Below, piece by piece: positions 35,991 through 49,491 of a stretch of 64,000 bases of DNA. Below the pieces are notes generated by a model. That model was given only the letters and a program-made list of their open reading frames with translations. It ran no database searches and had not been told where the DNA came from. This stretch comes from Bin95 sp965220855 (GTDB lineage Bacteria > Pseudomonadota > Alphaproteobacteria > Bin95). Each line of letters begins with the position of its first letter. Positions within the stretch are counted from its first letter, which is position 1. The translations under genes and the position numbers were made by a program. The stretch lies in assembly GCA_965220855.1 (NCBI GenBank), contig CBDCQY010000001.1, positions 1,922,001 to 1,986,000 of the forward strand, given 5' to 3'.

Positions 35991-38900
35991 CAGCTGCAGC
36001 CGTCGGTCTGGCCGCAGGTCATGCATTTCATGCAGGTGCCGTTGCGGACCAGGGTGAAATTGCCGCAGCCGCCGCAGGCGTCGCCCTCATAGCCGAGCAT
36101 CCGCGCCTGACGCAGCGCCGCGTCGCGCGAGGCCGGCGGCGGGGCAACCGGCTCTGCGACGGCGGCGAGCGCGGCCAGCGGGCCGAGCGCCGGCTGCGGG
36201 CCGGGCGCCGGCTGCGGGCCGCCCGCCGAGGCCTCCAGGGCCGCCTCCGCCACCGTCTCGCTGCGCCCGCCGGAGAGCACATAGAGATTGTCGCGCACGA
36301 AGCCGCGGCTCGCCACGGTCGGGATCGGCTGGCCCATCTCGCGGTCGGCGAGCGCCGCTTCCTGCTCGCCCGCGCCGACGCTGTCGGGGCGCAGGTCGTC
36401 CGACACCACATGCGAGAGGTCGCCGCGCCCGAGATAGGAGATCGCCAGCTCCCGGAACAGATAGTCCAGGATCGAGGTGGACATCTTGATGGCGTCATTG
36501 CCCTCGACCATGCCCGATGGCTCGAAGCGCGTGAACACGAAGGCCTCGACATATTCCTCCAGCGGCACGCCGTATTGCAGGCCGATGGAGATCGCGATGG
36601 CGAAATTGTTCATCAGGCTGCGGAAGGCCGCGCCTTCCTTGTGCATGTCGATGAAGATCTCGCCGAGCTTGCCGTCGTCATACTCCCCGGTGCGCAGATA
36701 GACCTTGTGATTGCCGACCGTCGCCTTCTGCGTGTAGCCCTTGCGGCGGTCCGGCAGCCGGCGGCGCTCGATCAGCCGCTTCTCGACGATGCGCTGGGCG
36801 AGGATGGGGGCGCGCGCGGCGGCCGCCGGCTCCTCGGCGATCTCGTCGGCCAGGTCCTCGCCGAGCGCCGTCGCCGCCAGCGGCTGGGAGAGCTTCGAGC
36901 CGTCGCGATAGAGCGCGTTCGCCTTCAGCCCGAGCCGCCAGGAGAGCATGTAGGCGTCGATGCAGTCCTGGATGGTGGCGTCGTTGGCCATGTTCACGGT
37001 CTTGGAGATCGCGCCCGAGATGAAGGGCTGCACCGCGCCCAGCATCCGGATATGGCTCTCGGTGGAGAGATGGCGCCGGCCGGTGCGCCCGCAGGGATTG
37101 GCGCAGTCGAACACCGCCAGATGCTCGTCGCGGAGATGCGGCGCGCCCTCGACCGTCATGGCGCCGCCGCAATAGAGATTGGCGACCTCGATCTCGCGCG
37201 CCGAAAAGCCGAGCGCCTCCAGCAGTTCGCCGCTCTCCAGCGCCGCATCGTCGAGGCCGAGCCGCTCGCGGCAGGCCTCGTCGCCGAGCGTCCAGCGGTT
37301 GAAGACGAAGCGGATGTCGAAGGCGCCGGGCAGCGCGGCCTCGATGGCGGCGATCATCTCCGGCGTGAAGCCACGCTCGGCGAGCGCCTCATGGCCGAGG
37401 GCGGGCGAGCCCTTGAGCGTGCCCCGTCCGACCGCATGGCGCTCGATGTCGGCGATCTCGGCGCTGTCATAGTCGAGCGCCGCCAGCGCCTCCGGCACCA
37501 GGCTGTTGATGATCTTGAAATAGCCGCCGCCGGCGAGCTTCTTGAACTTCACCAGCGCGAAGTCCGGTTCGATGCCGGTGGTGTCGCAATCCATCACCAG
37601 GCCGATGGTGCCGGTCGGCGCGATGACCGTCGCCTGGGCGTTGCGGTAGCCATGCGCGCGCCCGCCTTCCAGCGCGTCGTCCCAGGCCGCGCGGGCGGCC
37701 GCCGCCAGGCCGTCGAAGATGCAGGCCGCTCCGTCCAGCGGCTGCGGGGCCACGGAGAGGCCCTCATAGCCCTTCTCGCAGCCATGGGCGGCGCGGCTGT
37801 GGTTGCGCATCACCCGCAGCATGGCCTCGGCATTGTCGGGATAGCCCGCGAACGGGCCGAGCCTCGCGGCCATCTCGGCCGAGGTGGCGTAGGCCGCGCC
37901 GGTCATCAGCGCGGTGATCGCGCCGGCGGTGGCGCGCCCGGCGGGGCTGTCATAGGGCACGCCCGAGGCCATCAGCAGCCCGCCGACATTGGCGTAGCCG
38001 AGGCCGAGCGGGCGATAGCGGAAGGAGCGCTCGGCGATCCGGCGCGAGGGGAACTGCGCCATCGATTCGGAGATTTCGAGCGTCATCGTCCACAGGCGCA
38101 CGGCGTGCCGGAAGCCCTCGATGTCGAAGCCGCCTTCCTCGGTGCGGAACGCCATCAGGTTGAGCGAGGCGAGATTGCAGGCCGTGTCGTCCAGGAACAT
38201 GTATTCCGAACAGGGGTTGGACGAGTCGATGCGCCCCTCGGCCGGGCAGGTGTGCCAGTCGTTGATGGTGGTGTCGAACTGCACGCCCGGATCGGCCGAC
38301 GCCCAGGCGGCCTCCGCGATGCGGTCCATGAGCGCGCGCGCCTCGACGGTGCGCGCGGTGGCGCCGTCGGTGCGCCGCGTGAGCGCCCAGTCGCCGCCAT
38401 TTTCGACGGCGTGCAGGAAGGCGTCCGTCAGCCGCACGGAATTGTTGGAGTTCTGGCCGGCGACGGTCCGGTAGGCCTCGCCGTCCCAGTCGGTGTCCCA
38501 GGTGGGGAAGGCGAGTTCGGTCACGCCCTGGCGCGCGAGCTGGATCACGCGGCGGATATAGCTTTCGGGCACCGCCGCCTCGCGCGCGGCGCGGACCGCC
38601 TTGCCGAGCGCGGGGTTCTGCTTCGGGTCGAGGCGCGTCTCGTCCCCGGTCTCGCCCGCGCCGGCCGCGCAGGCGGCGAGCACGCGGTTCAGATGGCGCT
38701 CGCAGAGTTTGGAGCCGGCGACCAGCGCGGCCACCTTCTGCTCCTCCACCACCTTCCAGTCGATATATTCCTCGATATCGGGATGGTCGATGTCGAGCGT
38801 GACCATCTTGGCGGCGCGCCTGGTGGTGCCGCCCGACTTGATGGCCCCGGCCGCCCGGTCGCCGATGCGCAGGAAGCTCATCAGCCCGGAGGACCGCCCG

Positions 38901-39619
38901 CCGCCCGAGAGCGGCTCGCCCTCGCTGCGCAGCCGGGAGAAATTGGTGCCCGTGCCGGAGCCGTATTTGAACAGCCGCGCCTCGCGCACCCAGAGGTCCA
39001 TGATGCCGCCCTCGTTCACCAGATCGTCGGAGACCGACTGGATGAAGCAGGCATGGGGCTGCGGGCGCCGATAGGCCGAATCGGAGGCGCAGGCGACGCC
39101 GGTTTCGGGATCGACATAGATATGGCCCTGGGCCGGCCCGTCTATGCCATAGGCCCAGTGCAGGCCGGTGTTGAACCATTGCGGCGAGTTGGGGGCCGCC
39201 ATCTGCCGGGCCAGCATGGCGGAAATCTCGTCGTAATAGGCGCGCGCATCGTCTTCGCTGGCGAAATAGCCGCCCTTCCAGCCCCAATAGGTCCAGGCGC
39301 CGGCCAGGCGGTGGAACAGCTGGCGGGCGTCGCTCTCGCCGCCGAAGGTCGCATCGTCGGCCGGCCGGCGGCGCTGCAGCCACTCCGGCACGCCGGCTTC
39401 GGCCACCGGCTCGGTGCGGTCCGGCACGCCGGCCTTGCGGAAATATTTCTGCGCCAGCACATCCACCGCCACCTGCGACCAGCCTTCGGGCGCGCGGATG
39501 TCGTCGGCAAGGAACACCGGCGAGCCGTCGGGATTGCGAATCTCGCTGCTGCGCTGCGCGAACGCCACGCCGTCAAAGGCCGACGCGGATCCTTCGGTGA
39601 AATGGCGCTGAACCTGCAC
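35990..39619 (-). CDS. nrdJ: Adenosylcobalamin-dependent (class II) ribonucleotide reductase
   Basis: A 1209-residue NrdJ that reduces ribonucleotides with a radical from coenzyme B12, so it works with or without oxygen. Motifs: APNSPQWFNTGLHWAYG, SGTGTNFSRL, SGGTTRRAAKMV, the active-site NPCSEYMFLDDTACNLASLNL, and a C-terminal Cys-rich tail CGGCGNFTLVRNGTCMKCMTCG, probably a metal or redox element. GTG 39619 is chosen because AAGGGGAG lies six nt upstream and homology begins with QVQRHFTEG; the longer frame to 39724 adds non-conserved residues and would cover the NrdR boxes. No cobalamin riboswitch was recognised. The gene stands alone between convergent and divergent neighbours. Confidence 0.95.
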   Translation of the reverse strand: MQVQRHFTEGSASAFDGVAFAQRSSEIRNPDGSPVFLADDIRAPEGWSQVAVDVLAQKYFRKAGVPDRTEPVAEAGVPEWLQRRRPADDATFGGESDARQLFHRLAGAWTYWGWKGGYFASEDDARAYYDEISAMLARQMAAPNSPQWFNTGLHWAYGIDGPAQGHIYVDPETGVACASDSAYRRPQPHACFIQSVSDDLVNEGGIMDLWVREARLFKYGSGTGTNFSRLRSEGEPLSGGGRSSGLMSFLRIGDRAAGAIKSGGTTRRAAKMVTLDIDHPDIEEYIDWKVVEEQKVAALVAGSKLCERHLNRVLAACAAGAGETGDETRLDPKQNPALGKAVRAAREAAVPESYIRRVIQLARQGVTELAFPTWDTDWDGEAYRTVAGQNSNNSVRLTDAFLHAVENGGDWALTRRTDGATARTVEARALMDRIAEAAWASADPGVQFDTTINDWHTCPAEGRIDSSNPCSEYMFLDDTACNLASLNLMAFRTEEGGFDIEGFRHAVRLWTMTLEISESMAQFPSRRIAERSFRYRPLGLGYANVGGLLMASGVPYDSPAGRATAGAITALMTGAAYATSAEMAARLGPFAGYPDNAEAMLRVMRNHSRAAHGCEKGYEGLSVAPQPLDGAACIFDGLAAAARAAWDDALEGGRAHGYRNAQATVIAPTGTIGLVMDCDTTGIEPDFALVKFKKLAGGGYFKIINSLVPEALAALDYDSAEIADIERHAVGRGTLKGSPALGHEALAERGFTPEMIAAIEAALPGAFDIRFVFNRWTLGDEACRERLGLDDAALESGELLEALGFSAREIEVANLYCGGAMTVEGAPHLRDEHLAVFDCANPCGRTGRRHLSTESHIRMLGAVQPFISGAISKTVNMANDATIQDCIDAYMLSWRLGLKANALYRDGSKLSQPLAATALGEDLADEIAEEPAAAARAPILAQRIVEKRLIERRRLPDRRKGYTQKATVGNHKVYLRTGEYDDGKLGEIFIDMHKEGAAFRSLMNNFAIAISIGLQYGVPLEEYVEAFVFTRFEPSGMVEGNDAIKMSTSILDYLFRELAISYLGRGDLSHVVSDDLRPDSVGAGEQEAALADREMGQPIPTVASRGFVRDNLYVLSGGRSETVAEAALEASAGGPQPAPGPQPALGPLAALAAVAEPVAPPPASRDAALRQARMLGYEGDACGGCGNFTLVRNGTCMKCMTCGQTDGCS

Positions 39620-39645
39620 TGCGATCTCTCCCCTTGCGATCTGCA

Positions 39646-39661
39646 GCACCAGATATCGTTC
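39646..39661 (-). promoter_or_regulatory. NrdR box, proximal
   Basis: On the minus strand this reads GAACGATATCTGGTGC, which fits the NrdR consensus acaCwAtATaTwGtgt at the strongly conserved C, A, AT, T and GTG positions. It lies about 27 nt upstream of the nrdJ start codon and pairs with a second box. NrdR is the ATP/dATP-sensing repressor of ribonucleotide reductase genes. Confidence 0.6.
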
Positions 39662-39677
39662 GTAGCTCGTCACGATG

Positions 39678-39693
39678 CCGCTAGATGTAGTTT
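39678..39693 (-). promoter_or_regulatory. NrdR box, distal
   Basis: On the minus strand this reads AAACTACATCTAGCGG, with the conserved C-x-A-x-AT-x-T-x-G core of NrdR boxes. Its centre is 32 bp from the centre of the proximal box, about three helical turns, which is the spacing reported for tandem NrdR sites. The nrdJ promoter probably overlaps one of the boxes. Confidence 0.6.
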
Positions 39694-39737
39694 CACAGAA
39701 AATGCGATGAATAGAAAGCGCCAAGATCTCCGATCTG

Positions 39738-39785
39738 CAGAAAATCAGATGACCGAACGATCTTCAGAAAATCAGATGACCGAAC
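39738..39785. repeat. Two 21-bp direct repeats upstream of nrdJ
   Basis: A 21-bp sequence at 39738-39758 recurs exactly at 39765-39785, a period of 27 bp. It begins CAGAAAATCAGATGA. A shorter imperfect copy, CAGAAAATGCGATGA, lies at 39696-39710 next to the distal NrdR box. The repeats sit in the divergent gap between nrdJ and the NDUFA12 gene and are AT-richer than the surroundings. Confidence 0.85.
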
Positions 39786-39815
39786 CTCGGAAACGCTCCT
39801 CGTTCTGGGTTGGCG

Positions 39816-39845
39816 TTGACCGACGGCGAGTCGCGATGCGATAAC
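39816..39845 (+). promoter_or_regulatory. Candidate promoter for NDUFA12-mlaD-DUF2155
   Basis: TTGACC at 39816-39821 and GATAAC at 39840-39845 are separated by 18 nt. A GAGGAAGG ribosome site and ATG 39879 follow. It is the best match to a sigma-70 promoter on the plus strand of this divergent gap. Confidence 0.42.
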
Positions 39846-39878
39846 GACCCTTCACGAGGAAGGACGGGCAGGGCTCGC

Positions 39879-40235
39879 ATGACATCGATCGGAACCCGCC
39901 TCTACACCTGGATGCAGGGTGAGCTTGTCGGCGAGGACGGCGAGGGCAACCGCTATTTCCGCAGCCGCCGGGGCCGCCTGCACGGCCGCGACCGGCGCTG
40001 GGTGGTCTATGCCGGGCCGGTGGAGGCCTCGCGCGTGCCGCCGGAGTGGCACGCCTGGCTGCATCGCCTGGTCGAGTCGCCGCCCGATTCGGCCCGCCCG
40101 CGCTACCCCTGGCAACGGCCGCACGAGCCGAATCTGACCGGCACGGCCCGGGCCTATCGCCCGCCGGGGCATGACTTCGCCGGCGGCCGGCGCAGCGCCG
40201 CCACCGGCGACTACGAGGCCTGGACGCCCGAGTGA
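39879..40235 (+). CDS. NADH:ubiquinone oxidoreductase accessory subunit NDUFA12
   Basis: A 118-residue member of the NDUFA12/B17.2 family, an accessory subunit of complex I found in Alphaproteobacteria and mitochondria. Characteristic parts are TRLYTWMQGELVGEDGEGNRYF, RRWVVYAGPVEASRVPPEWHAWLH and the Pro-rich YPWQRPHEPNLTGT. ATG 39879 follows a GAGGAAGG site. Its TGA shares bases with the mlaD ATG (TGATG). The gene order NDUFA12-mlaD-DUF2155 is conserved in Alphaproteobacteria. Confidence 0.93.
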   Translation: MTSIGTRLYTWMQGELVGEDGEGNRYFRSRRGRLHGRDRRWVVYAGPVEASRVPPEWHAWLHRLVESPPDSARPRYPWQRPHEPNLTGTARAYRPPGHDFAGGRRSAATGDYEAWTPE

Positions 40236-40690
40236 TGCGGCGCAGCGTGCTCGAGACGCTGACCGGCGCGGCGGTGCTTCTGGCCGCCGCCGCCTTCGTC
40301 TTCTTCGCCTATTCGACCGTCGATGTGGGCGCGGGCGGCGGCTATGAGATCAGCGCCGAATTCGACGACACGGGCGGCCTGCCGGTGGGCGCGGCGGTGC
40401 GCATGAGCGGCATTCGGGTCGGCGCGGTGACCGGGCAGCGACTCGACCCCGAGACCTTCGCGGCAGAGGTGGTGCTCTCGATCGACCCGGAGGTTCGCCT
40501 GCCGGTGGACAGCTTCGCCAGGATCGCGAGCGAGAGCCTGCTCGGCGGCAAATATGTGCAGCTCACGCCCGGCGCCGAGGACGATGTCATCCCGCCCGGC
40601 GGGCGCATCCGCTATGCGCAGTCCTCGGTCAGCCTGGAGGACCTGCTCGGCCGCTTCCTGTTCAGCGCCGGCGATGCCGGGAAACCTTAG
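40235..40690 (+). CDS. mlaD: MlaD-type lipid-transport protein (MCE domain)
   Basis: A 151-residue protein with an N-terminal transmembrane anchor at about 8-26 and one MCE domain (about 36-125: SAEFDDTGGLPVGAAVRMSG, IRVGAVTGQ, ASESLLGGKYVQLTPG). MlaD forms hexameric rings in the inner membrane that carry phospholipids between membranes. The genes for MlaE, MlaF and MlaC are not adjacent, which is usual for this alphaproteobacterial arrangement. GTG 40232 is an alternative start one codon earlier. It overlaps the next gene by 17 nt. Confidence 0.92.
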   Translation: MRRSVLETLTGAAVLLAAAAFVFFAYSTVDVGAGGGYEISAEFDDTGGLPVGAAVRMSGIRVGAVTGQRLDPETFAAEVVLSIDPEVRLPVDSFARIASESLLGGKYVQLTPGAEDDVIPPGGRIRYAQSSVSLEDLLGRFLFSAGDAGKP

Positions 40691-41078
40691 CCGGACCCTG
40701 CTGCTGGTGCTCCTGCTGTCGCCGGGCGCGCCCGCCGGGGCGGAGGAGCCGCGCCGCTACAGCTATCGCGAGATGGGCGTGGCGGTGCTCCAGGGCCTCG
40801 ACAAGGTGACCGCGCGCGTCTCCACGCTGATCGCGCCGCTGGAGCGGCGGCTCAGCTTCGGCACGCTGGAGATCACCGTCTGGGCCTGCCGCAAGCGCCC
40901 GCCGGAGGAGCCGCCGGAAAGCGCGGTCTTCCTTACCATCGTGGAGCGCCGAAGGGACACGGCGTCGGCCCGGCTTTTCCAGGGCTGGATGTTCGCCTCC
41001 AGCCCGGCGCTCTCGGCGCTCGAACATCCGGTCTATGACATCTGGGCGCTGGACTGCCGCGACGCCCCGCCGGGTTAG
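40674..41078 (+). CDS. DUF2155 periplasmic protein
   Basis: A 134-residue secreted protein. It begins with a signal peptide (hydrophobic residues about 7-20, cleavage near PAGAEE), followed by the DUF2155 core: LERRLSFGTLEITVWACRKRPPEEPPESAVFL, FQGWMFASSPALSALEHPVYDIW. Function is unknown, but the family is confined to Alphaproteobacteria and travels with NDUFA12 and mlaD, as here. It ends 9 nt before the convergent gltD stop. Confidence 0.88.
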   Translation: MPGNLSRTLLLVLLLSPGAPAGAEEPRRYSYREMGVAVLQGLDKVTARVSTLIAPLERRLSFGTLEITVWACRKRPPEEPPESAVFLTIVERRRDTASARLFQGWMFASSPALSALEHPVYDIWALDCRDAPPG

Positions 41079-41087
41079 CGTCGGCGC

Positions 41088-42516
41088 TCAGCGCGGGAGT
41101 TCGGAGGGCCGCCCCGTCAGGAAGGCATCGACCGCGTGGGCGCATTGCCGGCCCTCGCGAATCGCCCAGACGACCAGCGACTGGCCCCGGCGCATGTCTC
41201 CGGCGACGAACAGCTTGTCCCGCGAGGTGCGATAGCTCTCCGTATCCGCCTGGACATTGCCGCGCGCATCGAGCGCGACGCCCAGCCGGTCGATCATCCC
41301 CTCCCGGACCGGCCCGGTGAAGCCCATGGCGAGCAGCACCAGGTCCGCCTCGATCTCGCTCTCGCTGCCCGGCACCGGCGCGAAGCCCCGGCCGGGCTCG
41401 AAGCGTACCTGCCGCGTGGCGAGCGCCCGCACCCGGCCATGCCCGTCGTCCAGGAAGGCCGTGGTCTCGATTTCGTAGCGCTGCTCGGAGCCTTCCTGCT
41501 GCGACGACGAGATGCGCAGCCGGCGCGGCCAGTAGGGCCAGACGAGGCTGAGGTCCGGGTTCTCTTCCGGTTCGTCGAAAATCTCCAGCTGGACGATCCG
41601 CTCCGCCCCCTGGCGGGTGGAGGTGCCGATGCAATCCGAACCCGTGTCGCCGCCGCCGATCACCACCAGCTTGCGCCCGGCGGCGCTGATATGCCCGGCC
41701 GGGGTCGGGTCGCCGGCATTGATGCGGTTCTGCTGCGGCAGGAAGTCCATGGCGAAGTGGATGCCGTCGAGCGCGCGCCCCGGCGTTCCGTCCAGATCGC
41801 GCGGCGCCTCCGCCCCGCCGGCCAGCACCACGGCGTCATGGTCGGCGAGCAGCGCCTCCGCATCGACATTCACGCCGACATGCGCGCCGGTGCGGAAGGT
41901 CACGCCCTCCGCCGCCATCTGCGCCATGCGCCGGTCGATCAGGTCCTTCTCCATCTTGAAGTCGGGAATGCCGTAGCGCAGCAGGCCGCCGATGCGGTCG
42001 GCCTTCTCCAGCAGCAGCACATCGTGCCCAGCGCGGGCCAGCTGCTGCGCGGCCGCCATGCCGGCCGGCCCGGAGCCGACGATGGCCACCCGCTTGCCGC
42101 TCCGCGCCGCCGGCGGCTGCGGATCCACCCAGCCCTCCTCGAAGCCCTTGTCCACCACCGCGCATTCGATGGTCTTGATGCTGACCGGATCGTCGTTGAT
42201 GTTGAGGACGCAGGCCTCCTCGCAGGGCGCCGGGCAGATGCGGCCGGTGAATTCCGGGAAATTGTTGGTCGAGTGCAGATTGACCAGCGCCTCGCGCCAA
42301 TGGCCGCGATAGACCAGATCGTTCCAGTCCGGGATCTGGTTGTTGACCGGACAACCGTTGTGGCAGAACGGAATGCCGCAATCCATGCAGCGCGCCGCCT
42401 GCCGGGCGGCGCCCTCGTCGCCCAGCGGCACGACGAACTCCCGCCAGTGGCGCACGCGCTCCTCGACCGGCCTGTAGCGGCGGTCCTCGCGTCCGTGCTC
42501 CAGAAAGCCGGTGACC

Positions 42517-42524
<8 letters not shown>
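41088..42524 (-). CDS. gltD: Glutamate synthase (NADPH) small subunit
   Basis: A 478-residue FAD/NADPH subunit that feeds electrons to GltB. N-terminal cysteines for iron-sulfur clusters lie in CMDCGIPFCHNGCPVNN and ICPAPCEEAC. The FAD site is VGSGPAGMAAAQQLA and the NADPH site is IGGGDTGSDCIGTS. The start is GTG 42524, overlapping the end of gltB by 8 nt. Together the pair makes two glutamates from glutamine and 2-oxoglutarate. Confidence 0.95.
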
Positions 42525-47103
<4,579 letters not shown>

Positions 47104-47176
47104 GATGTCACCTCCGCAGGTTTCGTCGAGGTAAAGAGCCGCCACCTCCCGATCAGGCGCCGCCCAAGGGACGACC

Positions 47177-47203
47177 GATATAGAACATCGGGGCCGTCGG
47201 CAA
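47177..47203 (-). promoter_or_regulatory. Candidate promoter for gltB-gltD
   Basis: On the minus strand TTGCCG and TATATC are separated by 15 nt (16 if TTTGCC is used), about 74 nt upstream of the gltB TTG start. The CTATAT form of the -10 is common in Alphaproteobacteria. Spacing is short, so this is tentative. Confidence 0.28.
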
Positions 47204-47281
47204 AAGGCGGCGGGACGGTTGGTCGCAATATGCGCCCATCGCGCGGCATAATGGAAGCGGGCCGGATTCGGGAAGGGGCGG

Positions 47282-48001
47282 ATGGCGGAGCGCATTCTGA
47301 TCACGGGCGGCGCGCGGCGGCTGGGCCTGGCGCTCGCCCGGGCGATGCTGGCCGAGGGCCACCGGGTGGCGGTGCATACGCGCCGAAGCCGCCCGCCGGC
47401 CGATCTCGACGCGCCCGTGCTGACCGGCGATCTCGACGACCCGGCGGTTCCGGCGCGGATCGTCCGGGAGGCCGGCGAGCGCCTGGGCGGGCTTTCGGTG
47501 CTGGTCAACAATGCGGCGCGTTTCGAGCCGGATCGCATCGCCTCGCTCGACGCCGCCTCCTTCGACGCCCATATGGCGACCAATCTGCGCGCGCCGCTGC
47601 TGGCGATCCGGGCCTTCGCGGCCGCGCTCGGGCCGGAAGGGCAGGGGCTGGCGGTCAATATCCTCGACCAGAAGGTCTGCCATCCGGGCGCGGGCTATCT
47701 CTCCTACACGCTCAGCAAGATCGCGCTGGAGGGCGCGGTGCGGGCGCTGGCGGGCGAACTCGCGCCCGGCCTGCGCATCGCCGCGATCGCGCCCGGCATC
47801 GTGCAGGAGAGCGCCGGCATGGCGCCCGGCCGGCTGGAGACGCTCGGCGCCCGGCTGCCGCTCGGCCGCGCGGCGCGCCCGGAGGAGGTGGCGGCCGCGC
47901 TCTCCTATCTGATCGCGACGCCCTCGGTGACCGGCGAGACGCTCTATGTCGATTCCGGCGAATCGCTCCGCGCGCATTCGGTTATTCTGGGCGCCAACTG
48001 A
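47282..48001 (+). CDS. Short-chain dehydrogenase, FolM/pteridine reductase-like
   Basis: A 239-residue NAD(P)-dependent SDR. The cofactor motif is TGGARRLG (9-16), VLVNNAARF is the NNAG-type motif, and the catalytic pair is in YLSYTLSK. The pattern ILDQKV before the catalytic Tyr resembles FolM and PTR1-type pteridine reductases. Those enzymes reduce dihydromonapterin or dihydrofolate. It lies 17 nt before a dihydropyrimidinase gene, so it may act in that catabolic cluster instead. AAGGGG precedes the ATG. Confidence 0.85.
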   Translation: MAERILITGGARRLGLALARAMLAEGHRVAVHTRRSRPPADLDAPVLTGDLDDPAVPARIVREAGERLGGLSVLVNNAARFEPDRIASLDAASFDAHMATNLRAPLLAIRAFAAALGPEGQGLAVNILDQKVCHPGAGYLSYTLSKIALEGAVRALAGELAPGLRIAAIAPGIVQESAGMAPGRLETLGARLPLGRAARPEEVAAALSYLIATPSVTGETLYVDSGESLRAHSVILGAN

Positions 48002-48018
48002 ACGGGAGGAGACGGCGA

Positions 48019-49479
48019 ATGGCGCGCTACGATCTGGTGATTCGCGGCGGCGCGGTGGTGACCGCCACCGACATGGCCCCGGCCGATGTCGGCGTCCGCG
48101 ACGGGCGCGTCGTGGCGCTCGGCGAGGGGCTCGACCCCGGCGCGCGGGAGATCGACGCCACCGGCCGGCTGGTCATGCCGGGCGGGGTGGACAGCCACTG
48201 CCATATCGAGCAGCCCGGCTCCTCCGGCGGAACCAACGCCGACAGCTTCACGAGCGGGTCGATCTCGGCGGCCTGCGGCGGCACCACCACCACGATCAGC
48301 TTCTCGCCCCAGGTGCGCGGCCGGGGGGTGAAGGAGGCCATGGAGAGCTATGCCGCGCTCGCGCGGAAGTCCGTCATCGACTACTGCTTCCACGTCATCG
48401 TCAACGACCCGTCCGACGCGGTGATCGAGGAGGAGCTGCCGGAGCTGATCGCGGCCGGGCACCGCTCGATCAAGGTGTTCATGACCTACCCGTCCAACCG
48501 GCTGGACGATGCGCAATTGCTGCGGGTGTTCGCCTGCGCCCGGCGCCACGGCGCGCTGGTCTGCGTCCACGCCGAGAACCACGACGCCATCATGTGGATG
48601 ACCGACCGGCTTCTGGAAGCTGGCCTGACCGCGCCGCGCTACCACGCCTGGTCGAAGCCGCCGGCGGTGGAGCGCGAGGCGGTGCACCGGGTCATCATGC
48701 TGGCGGAACTGCTGGACCTGCCGATCCAGATCTTCCACGTGACCTGCGCCGAGGCGGCCGAGGAGATTCGCCGGGCGCAGGCGCGCGGCGTCAAGGTGTT
48801 CGGCGAGACCTGCCCGCAATATCTGGTGCTGACCGCCGACGATCTCGACCGCGACGGCTTCGAGGGCGCCAAATTCATCTGCTCGCCCGCTCCGCGTACG
48901 GTGGCGGACCAGGAGGCGATCTGGCGCGCGCTCGCCGACGGCACGCTCGGCGTCGTGACCTCCGACCACGCCCCCTATAGCTTCGACGACCCCAGGGGCA
49001 AGGCGCTGCACGGGGCCAATGCGCGCTTCAGCGAAATCCCGAACGGCGTGCCGGGGCTGGAGACGCGCCTGCCGCTGCTGTTCTCGGAGGGCGTGGCGCG
49101 CGGGCGGATCGGACCCTCGGAATTCGTGGCGCTGACCGCGACCAATCCGGCCCGCTTGTTCGGCCTCTATCCGAGGAAGGGGACCATCGCCGTCGGCTCG
49201 GACGCCGACATCGCCATCTGGGACGCCGGGCGCGAGACCGCGATCCGCAGCGCCGACTTGCACACGCAAACGGACTACACGCCCTATGAGGGCATGACCG
49301 TCACCGGCTGGCCGGTGATGACGCTCTCGCGCGGCGAGCTGCTGTGGAACGATGGCGAGGTGACGGCCGAGCCGGGGCGCGGGCGCTGGCTGAAGCGCGA
49401 GCCCTACGACTTCATCCGCCCCACCGGCCGCTTCGCCACCCCCTTCGACCCGATCGCGCTCCGGCGGCTGGACGAGTGA
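48019..49479 (+). CDS. Dihydropyrimidinase/D-hydantoinase family amidohydrolase
   Basis: A 486-residue binuclear metal amidohydrolase that opens cyclic ureides or amides such as dihydrouracil or hydantoins. All ligands are present: His60 and His62 in DSHCHIEQP, the carboxylatable Lys152 in SIKVFMTY, His184 in CVHAENHD, His240 in IFHVTC, and Asp316 in TSDHAP. The HCHIE form and length match dihydropyrimidinases rather than allantoinase or dihydroorotase. ATG 48019 follows GGGAGGAG. No beta-ureidopropionase or dihydropyrimidine dehydrogenase gene is adjacent, so the natural substrate may be another cyclic amide. Confidence 0.9.
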   Translation: MARYDLVIRGGAVVTATDMAPADVGVRDGRVVALGEGLDPGAREIDATGRLVMPGGVDSHCHIEQPGSSGGTNADSFTSGSISAACGGTTTTISFSPQVRGRGVKEAMESYAALARKSVIDYCFHVIVNDPSDAVIEEELPELIAAGHRSIKVFMTYPSNRLDDAQLLRVFACARRHGALVCVHAENHDAIMWMTDRLLEAGLTAPRYHAWSKPPAVEREAVHRVIMLAELLDLPIQIFHVTCAEAAEEIRRAQARGVKVFGETCPQYLVLTADDLDRDGFEGAKFICSPAPRTVADQEAIWRALADGTLGVVTSDHAPYSFDDPRGKALHGANARFSEIPNGVPGLETRLPLLFSEGVARGRIGPSEFVALTATNPARLFGLYPRKGTIAVGSDADIAIWDAGRETAIRSADLHTQTDYTPYEGMTVTGWPVMTLSRGELLWNDGEVTAEPGRGRWLKREPYDFIRPTGRFATPFDPIALRRLDE

Positions 49480-49491
49480 GGCGCAAGGCTC

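Noticed and set aside
35990..39724. Cobalamin riboswitch upstream of nrdJ
   Set aside because: No B12-box-like sequence or long leader; the upstream space is occupied by NrdR boxes and repeats.
39738..39785. CRISPR-like repeat-spacer pattern upstream of nrdJ
   Set aside because: Only two exact copies with a 6-bp spacer and no cas genes.
47104..47658. N-terminal extension of gltB
   Set aside because: No GltB similarity, overlaps the divergent SDR gene, and Cys20 would no longer be near the N-terminus.
48019..49479. Allantoinase or dihydroorotase
   Set aside because: Length, the HCHIE motif and the C-terminal region fit the dihydropyrimidinase/hydantoinase group better; no allantoin or pyrimidine synthesis neighbours.
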